Notes under the pieces: model-generated
Databases searched by the model: none
What the model was told of the DNA's origin: nothing
What the model saw: only the letters and a program-made list of their open reading frames with translations
From: Sedimenticola sp.
GTDB taxonomy: Bacteria > Pseudomonadota > Gammaproteobacteria > Chromatiales > Chromatiaceae
Length of the DNA stretch: 18,522 nucleotides
Direction: 5' to 3'
Assembly (NCBI GenBank): GCA_026197195.1
Contig: JAPHUG010000380.1
Location: 1-18,522 of the forward strand
Shown: positions 7,876 to 15,727 of the stretch, piece after piece
Layout: every line of letters starts with the position of its first letter
Numbering within the stretch: the first letter of the stretch is position 1
Program-made: the position numbers and the translations under genes

Positions 7876-9228
7876 ATGAAAAAAATAGCGATACATGACA
7901 AGAAGAGTCTGATTGTCGGTCTGGGAAAGACCGGACTCTCCTGTGCGCGCTATTTATCGGCACGCGGTGTTCCTGTCGCAATTACAGATAGCCGTGAAAG
8001 ACCACCAGGTTTGGCTGAGTTGAATCAGGAGCTGCCTGATATTGCGCTGTTTCTGGGGGGCTTTGACCCTGCAGCCTTCGAAGCGGCAGAACGCTTAGTG
8101 ATCAGCCCCGGCGTGCCTATGAGTGAGCCGCTGATTCAACAGGCGATTGCCAGAGGGGTGCCTGTGGTGGGTGACATTGAGTTATTCGCTCAAGTAGCGA
8201 AAGCGCCCATTGCCGCCATCACCGGTTCCAATGGTAAAAGTACCGTCACCACCCTGTTGGGACAGATGGCCCAGGATGCTGGTATTAATGTGGCGATGGG
8301 TGGCAATCTGGGCGACCCGGCTTTATCGCTGCTGGATGACGAAATTGAACTCTACGTTATTGAGCTTTCCAGCTTTCAGTTGGAGACCACGGTCAGTCTC
8401 CAACCCAAAGCGGCGGTCGTACTCAATATTTCACCTGACCATCTGGATCGTTATCAGGATCTTCAGGATTACGCCAATACCAAGGCTACCCTCTATGAGC
8501 ATGCCGAAACAGCGGTGTTCAATCGTGATGACCCGATGGTTATGGCAATGTGTCACGGTAATGAGAGTGACCGGTTCTTTACCTTGTCTGAACCGCTGGA
8601 AGCCGAGTATGGATTACGTTTGGTTGAGGGTGAGCGCTGGCTCTGTTGTGGTGAAACAGGATTGATGCCTGCCTCTGAACTTAGGATACCGGGGCTACAT
8701 AATATCGCCAATGCACTGGCTGCGCTTGCAATGGGTTTTGCGCTGGGCCTGTCTCATGACGGCATGGTAAAGACACTCAAACGGTTTTCCGGTTTGAGTC
8801 ACCGGACTCAGTTTGTTAAAGAGTCGAAGGGTGTTCGTTGGTACAACGACTCCAAAGGCACCAACGTTGGTGCCTGCGCGGCTGCACTGGAAGGACTGGC
8901 CACGAATGATGAACACAAAACGGTGCTGATTGCAGGTGGTATTGGAAAGGATGCGGATTTCTCACCCCTGACGGCATTGGTTCAGCAGCATGTGCGTGCA
9001 GTTATTTTGTTGGGTCAGGATGGGCCCTTGATCGCCAAGGCAGTGGCAGATGTTGTGCCGGTCATTAATGCGGTTGATATGGATGATGCTGTACAGCTCG
9101 CGGCCAATTATGCCGAAGCGGGTGATCGGGTACTGCTCTCTCCGGCCTGCGCCAGTTTTGATATGTTCAAAAACTATCAGCACCGTGGTGATGCCTTTGT
9201 TGATGCGGTGGCGAGGTTGGTCCCATGA
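7876..9228 (+). CDS. murD: UDP-MurNAc-L-Ala:D-glutamate ligase MurD
   Basis: MurD adds D-glutamate to UDP-MurNAc-L-Ala in the cytoplasm, at the cost of ATP. The 450-residue protein shows an N-terminal Rossmann-type UDP domain (VGLGKTGLS, about 14-22), the P-loop GSNGKST (117-123), SPDHLDR (186-192), the probable carbamylated Lys203, and C-terminal NDSKGTN and LSPACASFDMF motifs. It follows mraY after 21 nt, one of the few true gaps in the operon, with a modest ribosome site (AGTAGAG) just ahead of the ATG. A second long frame within it (8210-8665) is out of frame and not a gene. It ends in an ATGA overlap with ftsW. Confidence 0.98.
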   Translation: MKKIAIHDKKSLIVGLGKTGLSCARYLSARGVPVAITDSRERPPGLAELNQELPDIALFLGGFDPAAFEAAERLVISPGVPMSEPLIQQAIARGVPVVGDIELFAQVAKAPIAAITGSNGKSTVTTLLGQMAQDAGINVAMGGNLGDPALSLLDDEIELYVIELSSFQLETTVSLQPKAAVVLNISPDHLDRYQDLQDYANTKATLYEHAETAVFNRDDPMVMAMCHGNESDRFFTLSEPLEAEYGLRLVEGERWLCCGETGLMPASELRIPGLHNIANALAALAMGFALGLSHDGMVKTLKRFSGLSHRTQFVKESKGVRWYNDSKGTNVGACAAALEGLATNDEHKTVLIAGGIGKDADFSPLTALVQQHVRAVILLGQDGPLIAKAVADVVPVINAVDMDDAVQLAANYAEAGDRVLLSPACASFDMFKNYQHRGDAFVDAVARLVP

Positions 9229-10394
9229 ATACGCTGGCGCACCGACAAGCAACCGTAGGTGAGGGGCGCGTGCTTCTGCCTGAACTGGACTATCCCTTAA
9301 TCATTGCCGCAGTGGCACTGCTTGGGCTAGGTCTGGTTATGGTGGCATCAGCCTCCATGCATCGGATCAACGATGCCCCGTTCTATTACATGAACAGACA
9401 CCTGATTGCGATTGCCCTGGGGTTTATTGGTTGTCTGGTTATCACCCAGATACCCGTAACCTACTGGGAGCGATCCGGTGCAATGCTCTATTTCGTGGGC
9501 CTGCTGCTGTTGGCACTGGTGCTTATTCCGGGCATAGGGCGCGAGGCGAATGGGGCCACACGCTGGATACCCATTGGCCCCTTTAACCTGCAAAGCTCTG
9601 AATTCATGAAACTGTTCATGGTGATATACATCGCCGGGTATCTGGTCCGCAGGCAACTTGAAGTCGCGTTAAGTGTCTGGGGTTTCATAAAGCCCATGCT
9701 GCTACTCGTAATCGCCTGTACGTTGATCATGGTACAGCCTGATTTTGGTACCACCACCGTCATCCTGGCCACGGCGATGGGCATGCTGTTTTTGGGCGGT
9801 GTTCCTGTTTGGCAGTTTGCTATTTTGATCGGCCTGGCTGGGACATCCCTGGTGAGCCTGGTTTGGCTTTCACCCTATCGTCTACAGCGAGTAACCGCAT
9901 TTCTCGACCCGTGGGCCGATGTGGAAAACAGTGGTTATCAGTTAGCGCAGGCGCTGATCGCATTCGGTCGGGGTGAGTGGATGGGTGTTGGTCTCGGCAG
10001 TGGCATTCAAAAACAGTTCTATCTACCGGAAGCGCACACCGACTTCTTGATGGCCGTTATTGGTGAAGAGTTTGGATTGATGGGCACCCTGGTTGTGCTT
10101 GCACTGTTTGTCGTCATTGTCTGGCGGGCCTTTCGTACAGGTATGCGCGCTGAAAAACTTAACCAGCGCTTTGCCGCCTATGTGGCCTATGGATTAGGTC
10201 TCTGGATTGGCATGCAGGCTTTTATCAATATGGGTGTGAATGTAGGCCTGCTACCGACAAAGGGGCTCACACTGCCACTGATGAGTTACGGTGGAAACAG
10301 CATTATTGTCGCCATGTTGGTGATTGCAATGTTGGTCCGTATTGATTACGAGCTGCGGCTTCCTTCTGTGATCAAGCCGGGAGGTGAAAAATGA
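9225..10394 (+). CDS. ftsW: Septal peptidoglycan glycosyltransferase FtsW
   Basis: FtsW is the SEDS-family polymerase that links lipid II into glycan strands at the septum, working with FtsI. The 389 residues include ten predicted membrane spans and the SEDS hallmarks: NSGYQLAQALIAFGRG (235-250), and the periplasmic loop PEAHTDF whose Asp273 corresponds to the known catalytic aspartate. The C-terminal block NMGVNVGLLPTKGLTLPLMS is followed by YGG. SYGG is followed by Asn where Ser is common (SYGGNS, 354-359), a mild variant. The start overlaps the murD stop (ATGA) and the end overlaps murG (ATGA). FtsW is preferred over RodA because of the dcw context and the match to FtsW. Confidence 0.97.
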   Translation: MNTLAHRQATVGEGRVLLPELDYPLIIAAVALLGLGLVMVASASMHRINDAPFYYMNRHLIAIALGFIGCLVITQIPVTYWERSGAMLYFVGLLLLALVLIPGIGREANGATRWIPIGPFNLQSSEFMKLFMVIYIAGYLVRRQLEVALSVWGFIKPMLLLVIACTLIMVQPDFGTTTVILATAMGMLFLGGVPVWQFAILIGLAGTSLVSLVWLSPYRLQRVTAFLDPWADVENSGYQLAQALIAFGRGEWMGVGLGSGIQKQFYLPEAHTDFLMAVIGEEFGLMGTLVVLALFVVIVWRAFRTGMRAEKLNQRFAAYVAYGLGLWIGMQAFINMGVNVGLLPTKGLTLPLMSYGGNSIIVAMLVIAMLVRIDYELRLPSVIKPGGEK

Positions 10395-11470
10395 CAGGTG
10401 GTGTCGTGGTTATGGCGGGTGGGACCGGCGGTCATGTATTCCCTGCGCTGGCAGTGGCTGAGATGTTGCGTGATAGGGGTGTGGCGATTTCATGGCTCGG
10501 CAGTCGTGACAGTTTCGAATCCAGAGCAGTACCCGAACACGGTTTTGATATTCAGCTTATTGATATCAAGGGGCTTCGTGGCAGTGGGGTTATGCGTTGG
10601 ATTATGGCACCGTTTAAATTGACCAAGGCCCTGCTTCAAGCACGTGCCGTTTTAAAAGTCAGAAAGCCTCAAGTGGTTCTGGGTATGGGAGGGTTTGTCG
10701 CTGGCCCGGGTGGATTGATGGCCAGGTTATTAGGCATACCTTTAGTTATTCATGAGCAGAATGCTGTGCCGGGCATGACGAATAGCTGGCTGGCCAGGTT
10801 GGCTGTTCGTGTGTTTGAAGCCTTTCCTGGAAGTTTCAAAGCTGAAACGGGGGCGGTTGCCTGTGGTAACCCTGTGCGTCATGAAATTACAGCGTTACCC
10901 GATCCTGCGTTGCGGATGCAGGGGCGTGAGGGTCAGGTTCGACTGCTGGTGATTGGCGGTTCCTTGGGTGCGCAGGCGCTGAATGAGTCTATTCCAGTGG
11001 TTGTTTCCGGGCTGACTCCGGCGAATCGGCCGCTGATCCGGCATCAGGCTGGGCGTGATAAGGCCGATGCGACGCGCGCGGCCTATCAGGCATTGAATCT
11101 GGATGCGGACGTGACCCCCTTTATTAAAGATATGGCAGAAGCCTACGCCTGGGCCGATCTGGTCATTTGTCGCTCCGGCGCCCTGACCGTTTCTGAGTTG
11201 GCGGCTGCAGGGGTGGCGTCCATTCTGGTTCCCTATCCCTATGCGGTGGATGATCATCAGACGCGCAATGCCGGTTACCTGGTGAAAGCGGGCGCAGCCA
11301 AGCTGTTGCCACAAGCCGAGCTGGAAAAAAATGGACTGGCAAACGAGTTACTGCAGCTTTTTGAAAGTCGTGAGGTGCTTGTAGATATGGCGTTAAAAGC
11401 CCGGGCTGTTGCTATGCCCGGTGCGACAACTGTTGTTGCCGATTATTGTGAGGAGATCATTGCCCGATGA
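10391..11470 (+). CDS. murG: Lipid II synthase MurG (UDP-GlcNAc transferase)
   Basis: MurG adds GlcNAc from UDP-GlcNAc to lipid I on the cytoplasmic face of the inner membrane, giving lipid II. It is a peripheral GT-B glycosyltransferase. The 359-residue protein has the glycine-rich loop GGTGGH (10-15), GMGGF (98-102), HEQNAVPG (121-128), a second glycine-rich loop GGSLGAQ (189-195), and the donor-binding [14 protein letters not shown] (261-274) with DDHQTRNA (287-294). It overlaps ftsW at its start and murC at its end, both as ATGA, so flippase/polymerase, lipid II synthase and ligase are translated in tandem. Confidence 0.98.
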   Translation: MTGGVVVMAGGTGGHVFPALAVAEMLRDRGVAISWLGSRDSFESRAVPEHGFDIQLIDIKGLRGSGVMRWIMAPFKLTKALLQARAVLKVRKPQVVLGMGGFVAGPGGLMARLLGIPLVIHEQNAVPGMTNSWLARLAVRVFEAFPGSFKAETGAVACGNPVRHEITALPDPALRMQGREGQVRLLVIGGSLGAQALNESIPVVVSGLTPANRPLIRHQAGRDKADATRAAYQALNLDADVTPFIKDMAEAYAWADLVICRSGALTVSELAAAGVASILVPYPYAVDDHQTRNAGYLVKAGAAKLLPQAELEKNGLANELLQLFESREVLVDMALKARAVAMPGATTVVADYCEEIIAR

Positions 11471-12912
11471 ATAAGGGTGAGAGAAAACAACGCAGGCTGG
11501 CAGCAGCGACGATGGGACGCATTCGTCATCTGCATTTTGTCGGTATTGGGGGGTCAGGCATGAATGGCATTGCCCAGGTCATGCTGAACCTTGGTTATAA
11601 AATTTCAGGGTCCGACCTTAAAGAGAACCCTGCAATCAATCGTCTGATCAAGCAGGGTGCTTCCATCTTTATTGGTCATGATGGGGCCAACATTGACGGT
11701 GCCGATGCCGTCATCATATCAACGGCAGTCAAAGAGGATAATCCCGAAGTCAAAATGGCGCGGGAAAAAAGGATTCCGGTTGTACCACGCGCCGAGATGC
11801 TGGCTGAACTGATGCGCTTCCATTTTGGTATCGCTGTTGCTGGTACACATGGAAAAACGACTACGACCAGTCTGGTAGCCAGCCTCCTGGCCGAGGGCAA
11901 TTTAGATCCCACCTTTGTTATTGGTGGACGCTTGAATTCAGCGGGTACACATGCCCGGTTGGGTGGGGGTGAATATCTGGTTGCAGAAGCGGATGAGAGC
12001 GATGCCTCTTTCCTGTACCTGCAGCCGATGATGGCCATTGTTACCAATGTGGATGCCGATCACATGACAACCTATGGCGGTGATTTTAATCGCCTGCGGC
12101 AGACCTTTATTGAGTTTCTGCACCATCTCCCTTTTTATGGCTTGGCCATCCTCTGCATTGATGATGAAGAGGTACGTGGGCTCTTGCCCCAGGTGACCCG
12201 ACAGGTGATCACCTATGGTGAATCTGAAGATGCTGATCTGCGCGTCACCCATATTCGTCAGGAGGGGCTGCGGACACACTTTACTGTATCCAGTAGTGGT
12301 GAAGAGACGTTTGATGTCACGCTGAATATGCCCGGTAAACATAATGTGCTGAATGCCATGGCAGCCATTGCAGTCGCCCGAGAAGTGGGTGTTGGTATTG
12401 AAGAGATTAAGCAGGCATTGGCCAAGTTTGAAGGTATTGGTCGTCGCTTTAATGCCACGGAGTGCCAGCTGAGCGGTGACCGGCAGATCATGCTGGTCGA
12501 TGACTATGGTCACCACCCAAGGGAAGTGGCGGCAACGCTTGATGCGGTACGTGCTGGCTGGCCGGACAGACGTCTGGTCCTTGCATTTCAGCCGCATCGT
12601 TATACCCGTACCCAGGAACAGTTTGATGATTTTACCCAGGTATTATCGCAGCCGGATGTGCTGGTGTTGGGTGAGGTGTTTGCCGCGGGTGAAACACCGA
12701 TAGCGGGCGCTGACAGCCGGTCATTGAGTCGGGCCATTCGTGCCCGTGGTCAAATCGATCCTGTATTTGTGGACCCGATTGGTGACCTTCCCGAGTTATT
12801 GGATGGCATGGTGCTTGACGGAGATATTGTTCTGACACTCGGGGCGGGTGATATCGGCCAGGTTGCCGCAGCGCTCCCTGATTGGTTTCGGCAGAGAGGA
12901 GATGCATCGTGA
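11467..12912 (+). CDS. murC: UDP-N-acetylmuramate:L-alanine ligase MurC
   Basis: MurC starts the peptide stem by attaching L-alanine to UDP-MurNAc with ATP. The protein has 481 residues. Visible motifs are the N-terminal UDP loop GIGGSGM (26-32), the P-loop GTHGKTTTT (126-134), EADESDASF (174-182), GRRFN (325-329), [10 protein letters not shown] (345-354) and HRYTRT (377-382), all typical of MurC. The start overlaps murG (ATGA). Its 3' end contains a near-ideal ribosome site AGGAG (12897-12901), 7 nt ahead of a GTG that overlaps the stop (GTGA). This site seems to serve the small reading frame that follows rather than murB, which begins about 155 nt further on. Confidence 0.98.
   Translation: MNKGERKQRRLAAATMGRIRHLHFVGIGGSGMNGIAQVMLNLGYKISGSDLKENPAINRLIKQGASIFIGHDGANIDGADAVIISTAVKEDNPEVKMAREKRIPVVPRAEMLAELMRFHFGIAVAGTHGKTTTTSLVASLLAEGNLDPTFVIGGRLNSAGTHARLGGGEYLVAEADESDASFLYLQPMMAIVTNVDADHMTTYGGDFNRLRQTFIEFLHHLPFYGLAILCIDDEEVRGLLPQVTRQVITYGESEDADLRVTHIRQEGLRTHFTVSSSGEETFDVTLNMPGKHNVLNAMAAIAVAREVGVGIEEIKQALAKFEGIGRRFNATECQLSGDRQIMLVDDYGHHPREVAATLDAVRAGWPDRRLVLAFQPHRYTRTQEQFDDFTQVLSQPDVLVLGEVFAAGETPIAGADSRSLSRAIRARGQIDPVFVDPIGDLPELLDGMVLDGDIVLTLGAGDIGQVAAALPDWFRQRGDAS
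12897..12901 (+). promoter_or_regulatory. Ribosome binding site for the 53-codon frame
   Basis: AGGAG within AGAGAGGAGAT sits in the last codons of murC. It is 7 nt from the GTG at 12909, the best placed ribosome site of any junction in the gene string. No other start codon lies at a suitable distance from it, so it supports real initiation at 12909. It also codes for MurC residues, so its presence could be coincidental. Confidence 0.55.
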
Positions 12913-13070
12913 TTACAGATCAGATGCGACGCTTGCACATGGGGTGTGGAGAATCGCTGACGGGTGTCATTTCAACTTCCAATAAATCACGATTTTCAGT
13001 TAACGAAAAAATGAAGATTAAACAGCAACAGTTATTGCGAATAGCGCGTCAGGAGAAGAAACGGTCGTGA
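12909..13070 (+). CDS. Possible small basic protein (53 aa) between murC and murB
   Basis: I do not recognise this product. The frame starts with GTG overlapping the murC stop (GTGA), has an AGGAG ribosome site 7 nt upstream, and ends in a TGA overlapping the murB start (GTGATG). It therefore fills the gap exactly, in the same coupled style as its neighbours. The 53-residue product has 12 Lys/Arg and 4 Asp/Glu, one Cys (Cys13), no hydrophobic membrane segment, and a polar, basic C-terminal half likely to be helical ([18 protein letters not shown]). Its codons (CGA, GGA, ATA, TTA, AAA) look more AT-rich than those of murC and murB. It may be a real small protein, a translation relay to murB, or the remnant of a decayed gene. 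Confidence 0.5.
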   Translation: MITDQMRRLHMGCGESLTGVISTSNKSRFSVNEKMKIKQQQLLRIARQEKKRS

Positions 13071-13975
13071 TGGCAGCACAGGACAACACAGCACTGCGTG
13101 GCGAGCTACGGTTCAATGAATCGTTGGCGCGTTACACCACGTGGCGTGTGGGTGGTCCTGCGCGGCAGTTTTATCAACCGGCTGATACTTCTGATCTGGT
13201 GCAGTTTATCGCCTCACTACCAGAAGACGAGCCCCTGTTGTGGTTAGGCTTGGGAAGTAATCTGCTGGTCAGAGATGGCGGGTTCAACGGCACGGTGATT
13301 GCGACCCAGGGTCGATTGAATGAGATCTCCCTGAGTGCAAACACAAAGCTACGCATTGAAGCGGGTGTCTCTTGCGCCAAGGTGGCTCGCTTTGCTGCCC
13401 GGGCAGGGCTTTGCGGGGTGGAGTTTCTTACGGGGATACCGGGCACGTTTGGCGGTGCCCTGGCAATGAATGCGGGGGCCTTTGGTGGTGAAACCTGGAC
13501 CCATGTGATCTCAGTTGAAACAGTGGACCGGGCAGGCCGGGTACATACCCGCACCCAGAATGATTTTACGATTGGTTATCGGCGTGTTGAACGTCCAGAG
13601 GGTGAGTGGTTCCTGGCGGCCACCCTGTCTCTGGAGAAGGGTGATGTGAGCAAGAGCCAGCAACAGATTAAAGATTTACTTGCGCGTCGTAATGATAGTC
13701 AGCCTATAGGTCAGCCGAGTTGTGGTTCTGTATTCAGGAATCCCAAAGGTGACTATGCGGCACGCTTGATAGAGGCAGAGGGTTTAAAGGGTTACACCAT
13801 CGGTGGCGCGCAGGTTTCTGAGAAGCATTCCAACTTTATTATCAATACAGGGCACGCTAAAGCTGCGGACATTGAGGCGCTTATGCAGTTTGTGAAAGAG
13901 CGTGTTCATGCTTCCAGTGGTATTGAGTTGATTGCAGAGGTGCATGTCGTAGGCGAACGGGAGGAGACGCAATGA
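13067..13975 (+). CDS. murB: UDP-N-acetylenolpyruvoylglucosamine reductase MurB
   Basis: MurB reduces UDP-GlcNAc-enolpyruvate (the MurA product) to UDP-MurNAc with NADPH through bound FAD. At 302 residues it resembles the short type II enzymes rather than the roughly 340-residue E. coli type I. Motifs are YTTWRVGGPA (23-32), the FAD-binding LGLGSNLLVRDGG (60-72), GIPGTFGGALAMNAGAFGGE (123-142), GYR (170-172), and CGSVFRNP (219-226) containing the probable proton-donor Ser221, with Glu291 near the C-terminus. The start could be GTG 13067 or ATG 13070. AGGAG at 13051-13055 is 11 or 14 nt away, slightly favouring GTG. It ends in an ATGA overlap with ddl. Confidence 0.97.
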   Translation: MMAAQDNTALRGELRFNESLARYTTWRVGGPARQFYQPADTSDLVQFIASLPEDEPLLWLGLGSNLLVRDGGFNGTVIATQGRLNEISLSANTKLRIEAGVSCAKVARFAARAGLCGVEFLTGIPGTFGGALAMNAGAFGGETWTHVISVETVDRAGRVHTRTQNDFTIGYRRVERPEGEWFLAATLSLEKGDVSKSQQQIKDLLARRNDSQPIGQPSCGSVFRNPKGDYAARLIEAEGLKGYTIGGAQVSEKHSNFIINTGHAKAADIEALMQFVKERVHASSGIELIAEVHVVGEREETQ

Positions 13976-14895
13976 CGCTGTTGGCAGAAGACTTTGGCAA
14001 AGTGGCTGTACTCATGGGTGGGTTGTCGGCAGAACGTGAAGTCTCCTTGCAGGGTGGTCAGGCGGTATTGGAAGCATTGGTCCGAAGAGGTGTCGATGCA
14101 CATGGCGTTGATGCCGGGCGGGATGTCCTTAGTCTGTTACAGCAGGAGCAATATGATCGCGTCTTTATCATGTTGCATGGACGAGGTGGTGAAGATGGGG
14201 TGATACAGGGCGCACTGGAAAATATCGGTATGCCGTACACCGGTAGTGGCGTTGCCGGTTCTGCGCTGGGAATGGATAAGTATCGCTGCAAACTGCTATG
14301 GCGGGGCGTGGGTCTGCCAACGGCTGATTTTGTCATGATCCAGGAAGAAGCCGATCTTGAACATGCAGCAGCATTGGGTTTTCCACTCATGATTAAACCC
14401 TCTCACGAGGGATCCAGTATTGGTATGGCGCGAGTAGATAATCGCGAAGAACTAGAGGCGGCCTGGAAGCAGGCGGGTGGTTATGACCAGGATGTGATGG
14501 CGGAGAAATGGATCACCGGTAGCGAATATACCGCCTCAATACTGGACGACCAGGTGCTTCCGCTGATTCGCATTGAGACACCGAATACTTTTTACGATTA
14601 CGAGGCCAAATATCAGGCGGATTCCACAGGCTATTTCTGTCCCTGCGGCCTCGAATCGCCACAGGAGGATTCACTAAAAGAGCTGGCAGACAGAGCCTTT
14701 CGTGCAGTAGGGGCTAAAGGTTGGGGGCGTGTCGATATCATGCTGGATGCAGAAGGTCGTCCCTACCTGCTGGAAGTCAATACGGTGCCAGGTATGACTA
14801 GTCACAGTCTGGTGCCTATGGCAGCGCGAGCACAAGGCGTTGAATTTGATGAACTGGTATGGCGAATTCTCTCTGCCAGCATGGTGATCAACTAA
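13972..14895 (+). CDS. ddl: D-alanine-D-alanine ligase
   Basis: Ddl is an ATP-grasp enzyme that makes the D-Ala-D-Ala dipeptide used by MurF, encoded upstream. The 307-residue protein has GGLSAEREVS (16-25), LHGRGGEDG (68-76), the ATP-loop KPSHEGSSIG (142-151), YDYEAKY (208-214), WGRVD (251-255) and the C-terminal LEVNTVPGMTSHS (267-279) that holds metal and substrate ligands. The tyrosine in the YDYEAKY loop is the usual mark of a D-Ala-D-Ala rather than D-Ala-D-Lac ligase. Position and length match DdlB. It overlaps murB at the start (ATGA) and ftsQ at the end by one base (TAATG). Confidence 0.97.
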   Translation: MTLLAEDFGKVAVLMGGLSAEREVSLQGGQAVLEALVRRGVDAHGVDAGRDVLSLLQQEQYDRVFIMLHGRGGEDGVIQGALENIGMPYTGSGVAGSALGMDKYRCKLLWRGVGLPTADFVMIQEEADLEHAAALGFPLMIKPSHEGSSIGMARVDNREELEAAWKQAGGYDQDVMAEKWITGSEYTASILDDQVLPLIRIETPNTFYDYEAKYQADSTGYFCPCGLESPQEDSLKELADRAFRAVGAKGWGRVDIMLDAEGRPYLLEVNTVPGMTSHSLVPMAARAQGVEFDELVWRILSASMVIN

Positions 14896-15656
14896 TGGCC
14901 AGCAACGGACGCGGTAGAAGAAATGAAGCTGCCTCGACAAGCAAGGGCTTGAACTGGCGCCAGATTCAGCGCTGGGCCTCTCTGTTGTCGTTGCTGGTTC
15001 TGCTGGCTGGCGGGACAGGCTGGGGTGTGTCTACCCTGCGTGATCCGGCTGTTTTGCCACTGAAGATTGTGCGTATTGACGGTGATTTTAAACATCTTGA
15101 TCGGCGCACCTTAGAGCAGTCAGTCAGCCAGGCCATTATGGGTAATTTCTTCACGGTTGATTTGGAACGGGTAAGGAAGGCTGCGCTGAAGCTGGCCTGG
15201 GTTGACCAGGTGACGGTTCGCCGGATTTGGCCGGGAACCTTGAATATGTTTGTTGAAGAACAAAAACCGCTGGCCCGTTGGGGAAAGCGTCAATTGGTCA
15301 ATGCCCGAGGTGTGATCTTTACCCCCGATGCAAAATCACTTGAGGGAGATCTGCCCTGGTTAGATGGTCCTGACGAACAATCCATTGAGGTGGTTGATCG
15401 TTACAGGCAGATGGGAAACAAGCTGGCTTCTTTGGGTTTAAGTATCAACCGTATCGAGATGGATGCACGTGGTGCCTGGACGGTGGGTTTTTCGCAGGGT
15501 ATCGAACTGAAGCTGGGTAGTCAGGATACGGAAGGAAGGGTTGGGCGCTTTGCCTTGCTCTATCCACGACTGAATCAGAATGAGACACGAACCATCAAGC
15601 GGGTTGATATGCGGTATGCCAATGGTGTGGCTGTTCTTTGGGGAGAGGCAAGTTGA
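14895..15656 (+). CDS. ftsQ: Cell division protein FtsQ
   Basis: FtsQ is a bitopic inner-membrane protein that recruits FtsL-FtsB and links the FtsZ ring to septal wall synthesis. I chose the ATG at 14895, which overlaps the ddl stop as TAATG; an earlier in-frame start would lie inside ddl. The 253 residues comprise a basic cytoplasmic tail (1-25), one membrane helix (about 26-46), a POTRA domain (about 56-125, beginning LKIVRIDGDFKHL) and the beta domain, ending VAVLWGEAS. It is a little shorter than E. coli FtsQ (276 aa) because it lacks the Gln-rich tail. The GGGGAGAGG near its end could act as a ribosome site for the tiny frame that follows. Confidence 0.96.
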   Translation: MASNGRGRRNEAASTSKGLNWRQIQRWASLLSLLVLLAGGTGWGVSTLRDPAVLPLKIVRIDGDFKHLDRRTLEQSVSQAIMGNFFTVDLERVRKAALKLAWVDQVTVRRIWPGTLNMFVEEQKPLARWGKRQLVNARGVIFTPDAKSLEGDLPWLDGPDEQSIEVVDRYRQMGNKLASLGLSINRIEMDARGAWTVGFSQGIELKLGSQDTEGRVGRFALLYPRLNQNETRTIKRVDMRYANGVAVLWGEAS

Positions 15657-15727
15657 TTTCTAATCGCAACATTGTCCGGTGCAATCGCAGTGTCGTCTGC
15701 TGCCGTGTTGCAGAGGAAAAGGTTTAA
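15653..15727 (+). CDS. Possible 24-codon mini-ORF bridging ftsQ and ftsA
   Basis: A frame starting with TTG (15653) overlaps the ftsQ stop as TTGA. It runs 24 codons to a TAA that overlaps the ftsA start as TAATG, so it spans the whole 70-nt gap. A GGAG (15642-15645) lies 7 nt upstream. The product would hold three Cys (10, 16, 17) and four Arg, with no recognisable fold. It is short enough to be open by chance, and TTG is a weak start. If translated, it would more likely relay ribosomes to ftsA than make a stable protein. ftsA has its own good ribosome site, so it need not depend on this frame. Confidence 0.2.
   Translation: MISNRNIVRCNRSVVCCRVAEEKV

Noticed and set aside
11938..12597. 219-codon minus-strand open frame opposite murC
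   Set aside because: Antisense shadow of murC; no ribosome site or recognisable domain.
12957..12986. Internal promoter CTGACG / AATAAA ahead of murB
   Set aside because: Both hexamers match only four of six positions with 18-bp spacing. In this AT-richer stretch such a match is easily chance.
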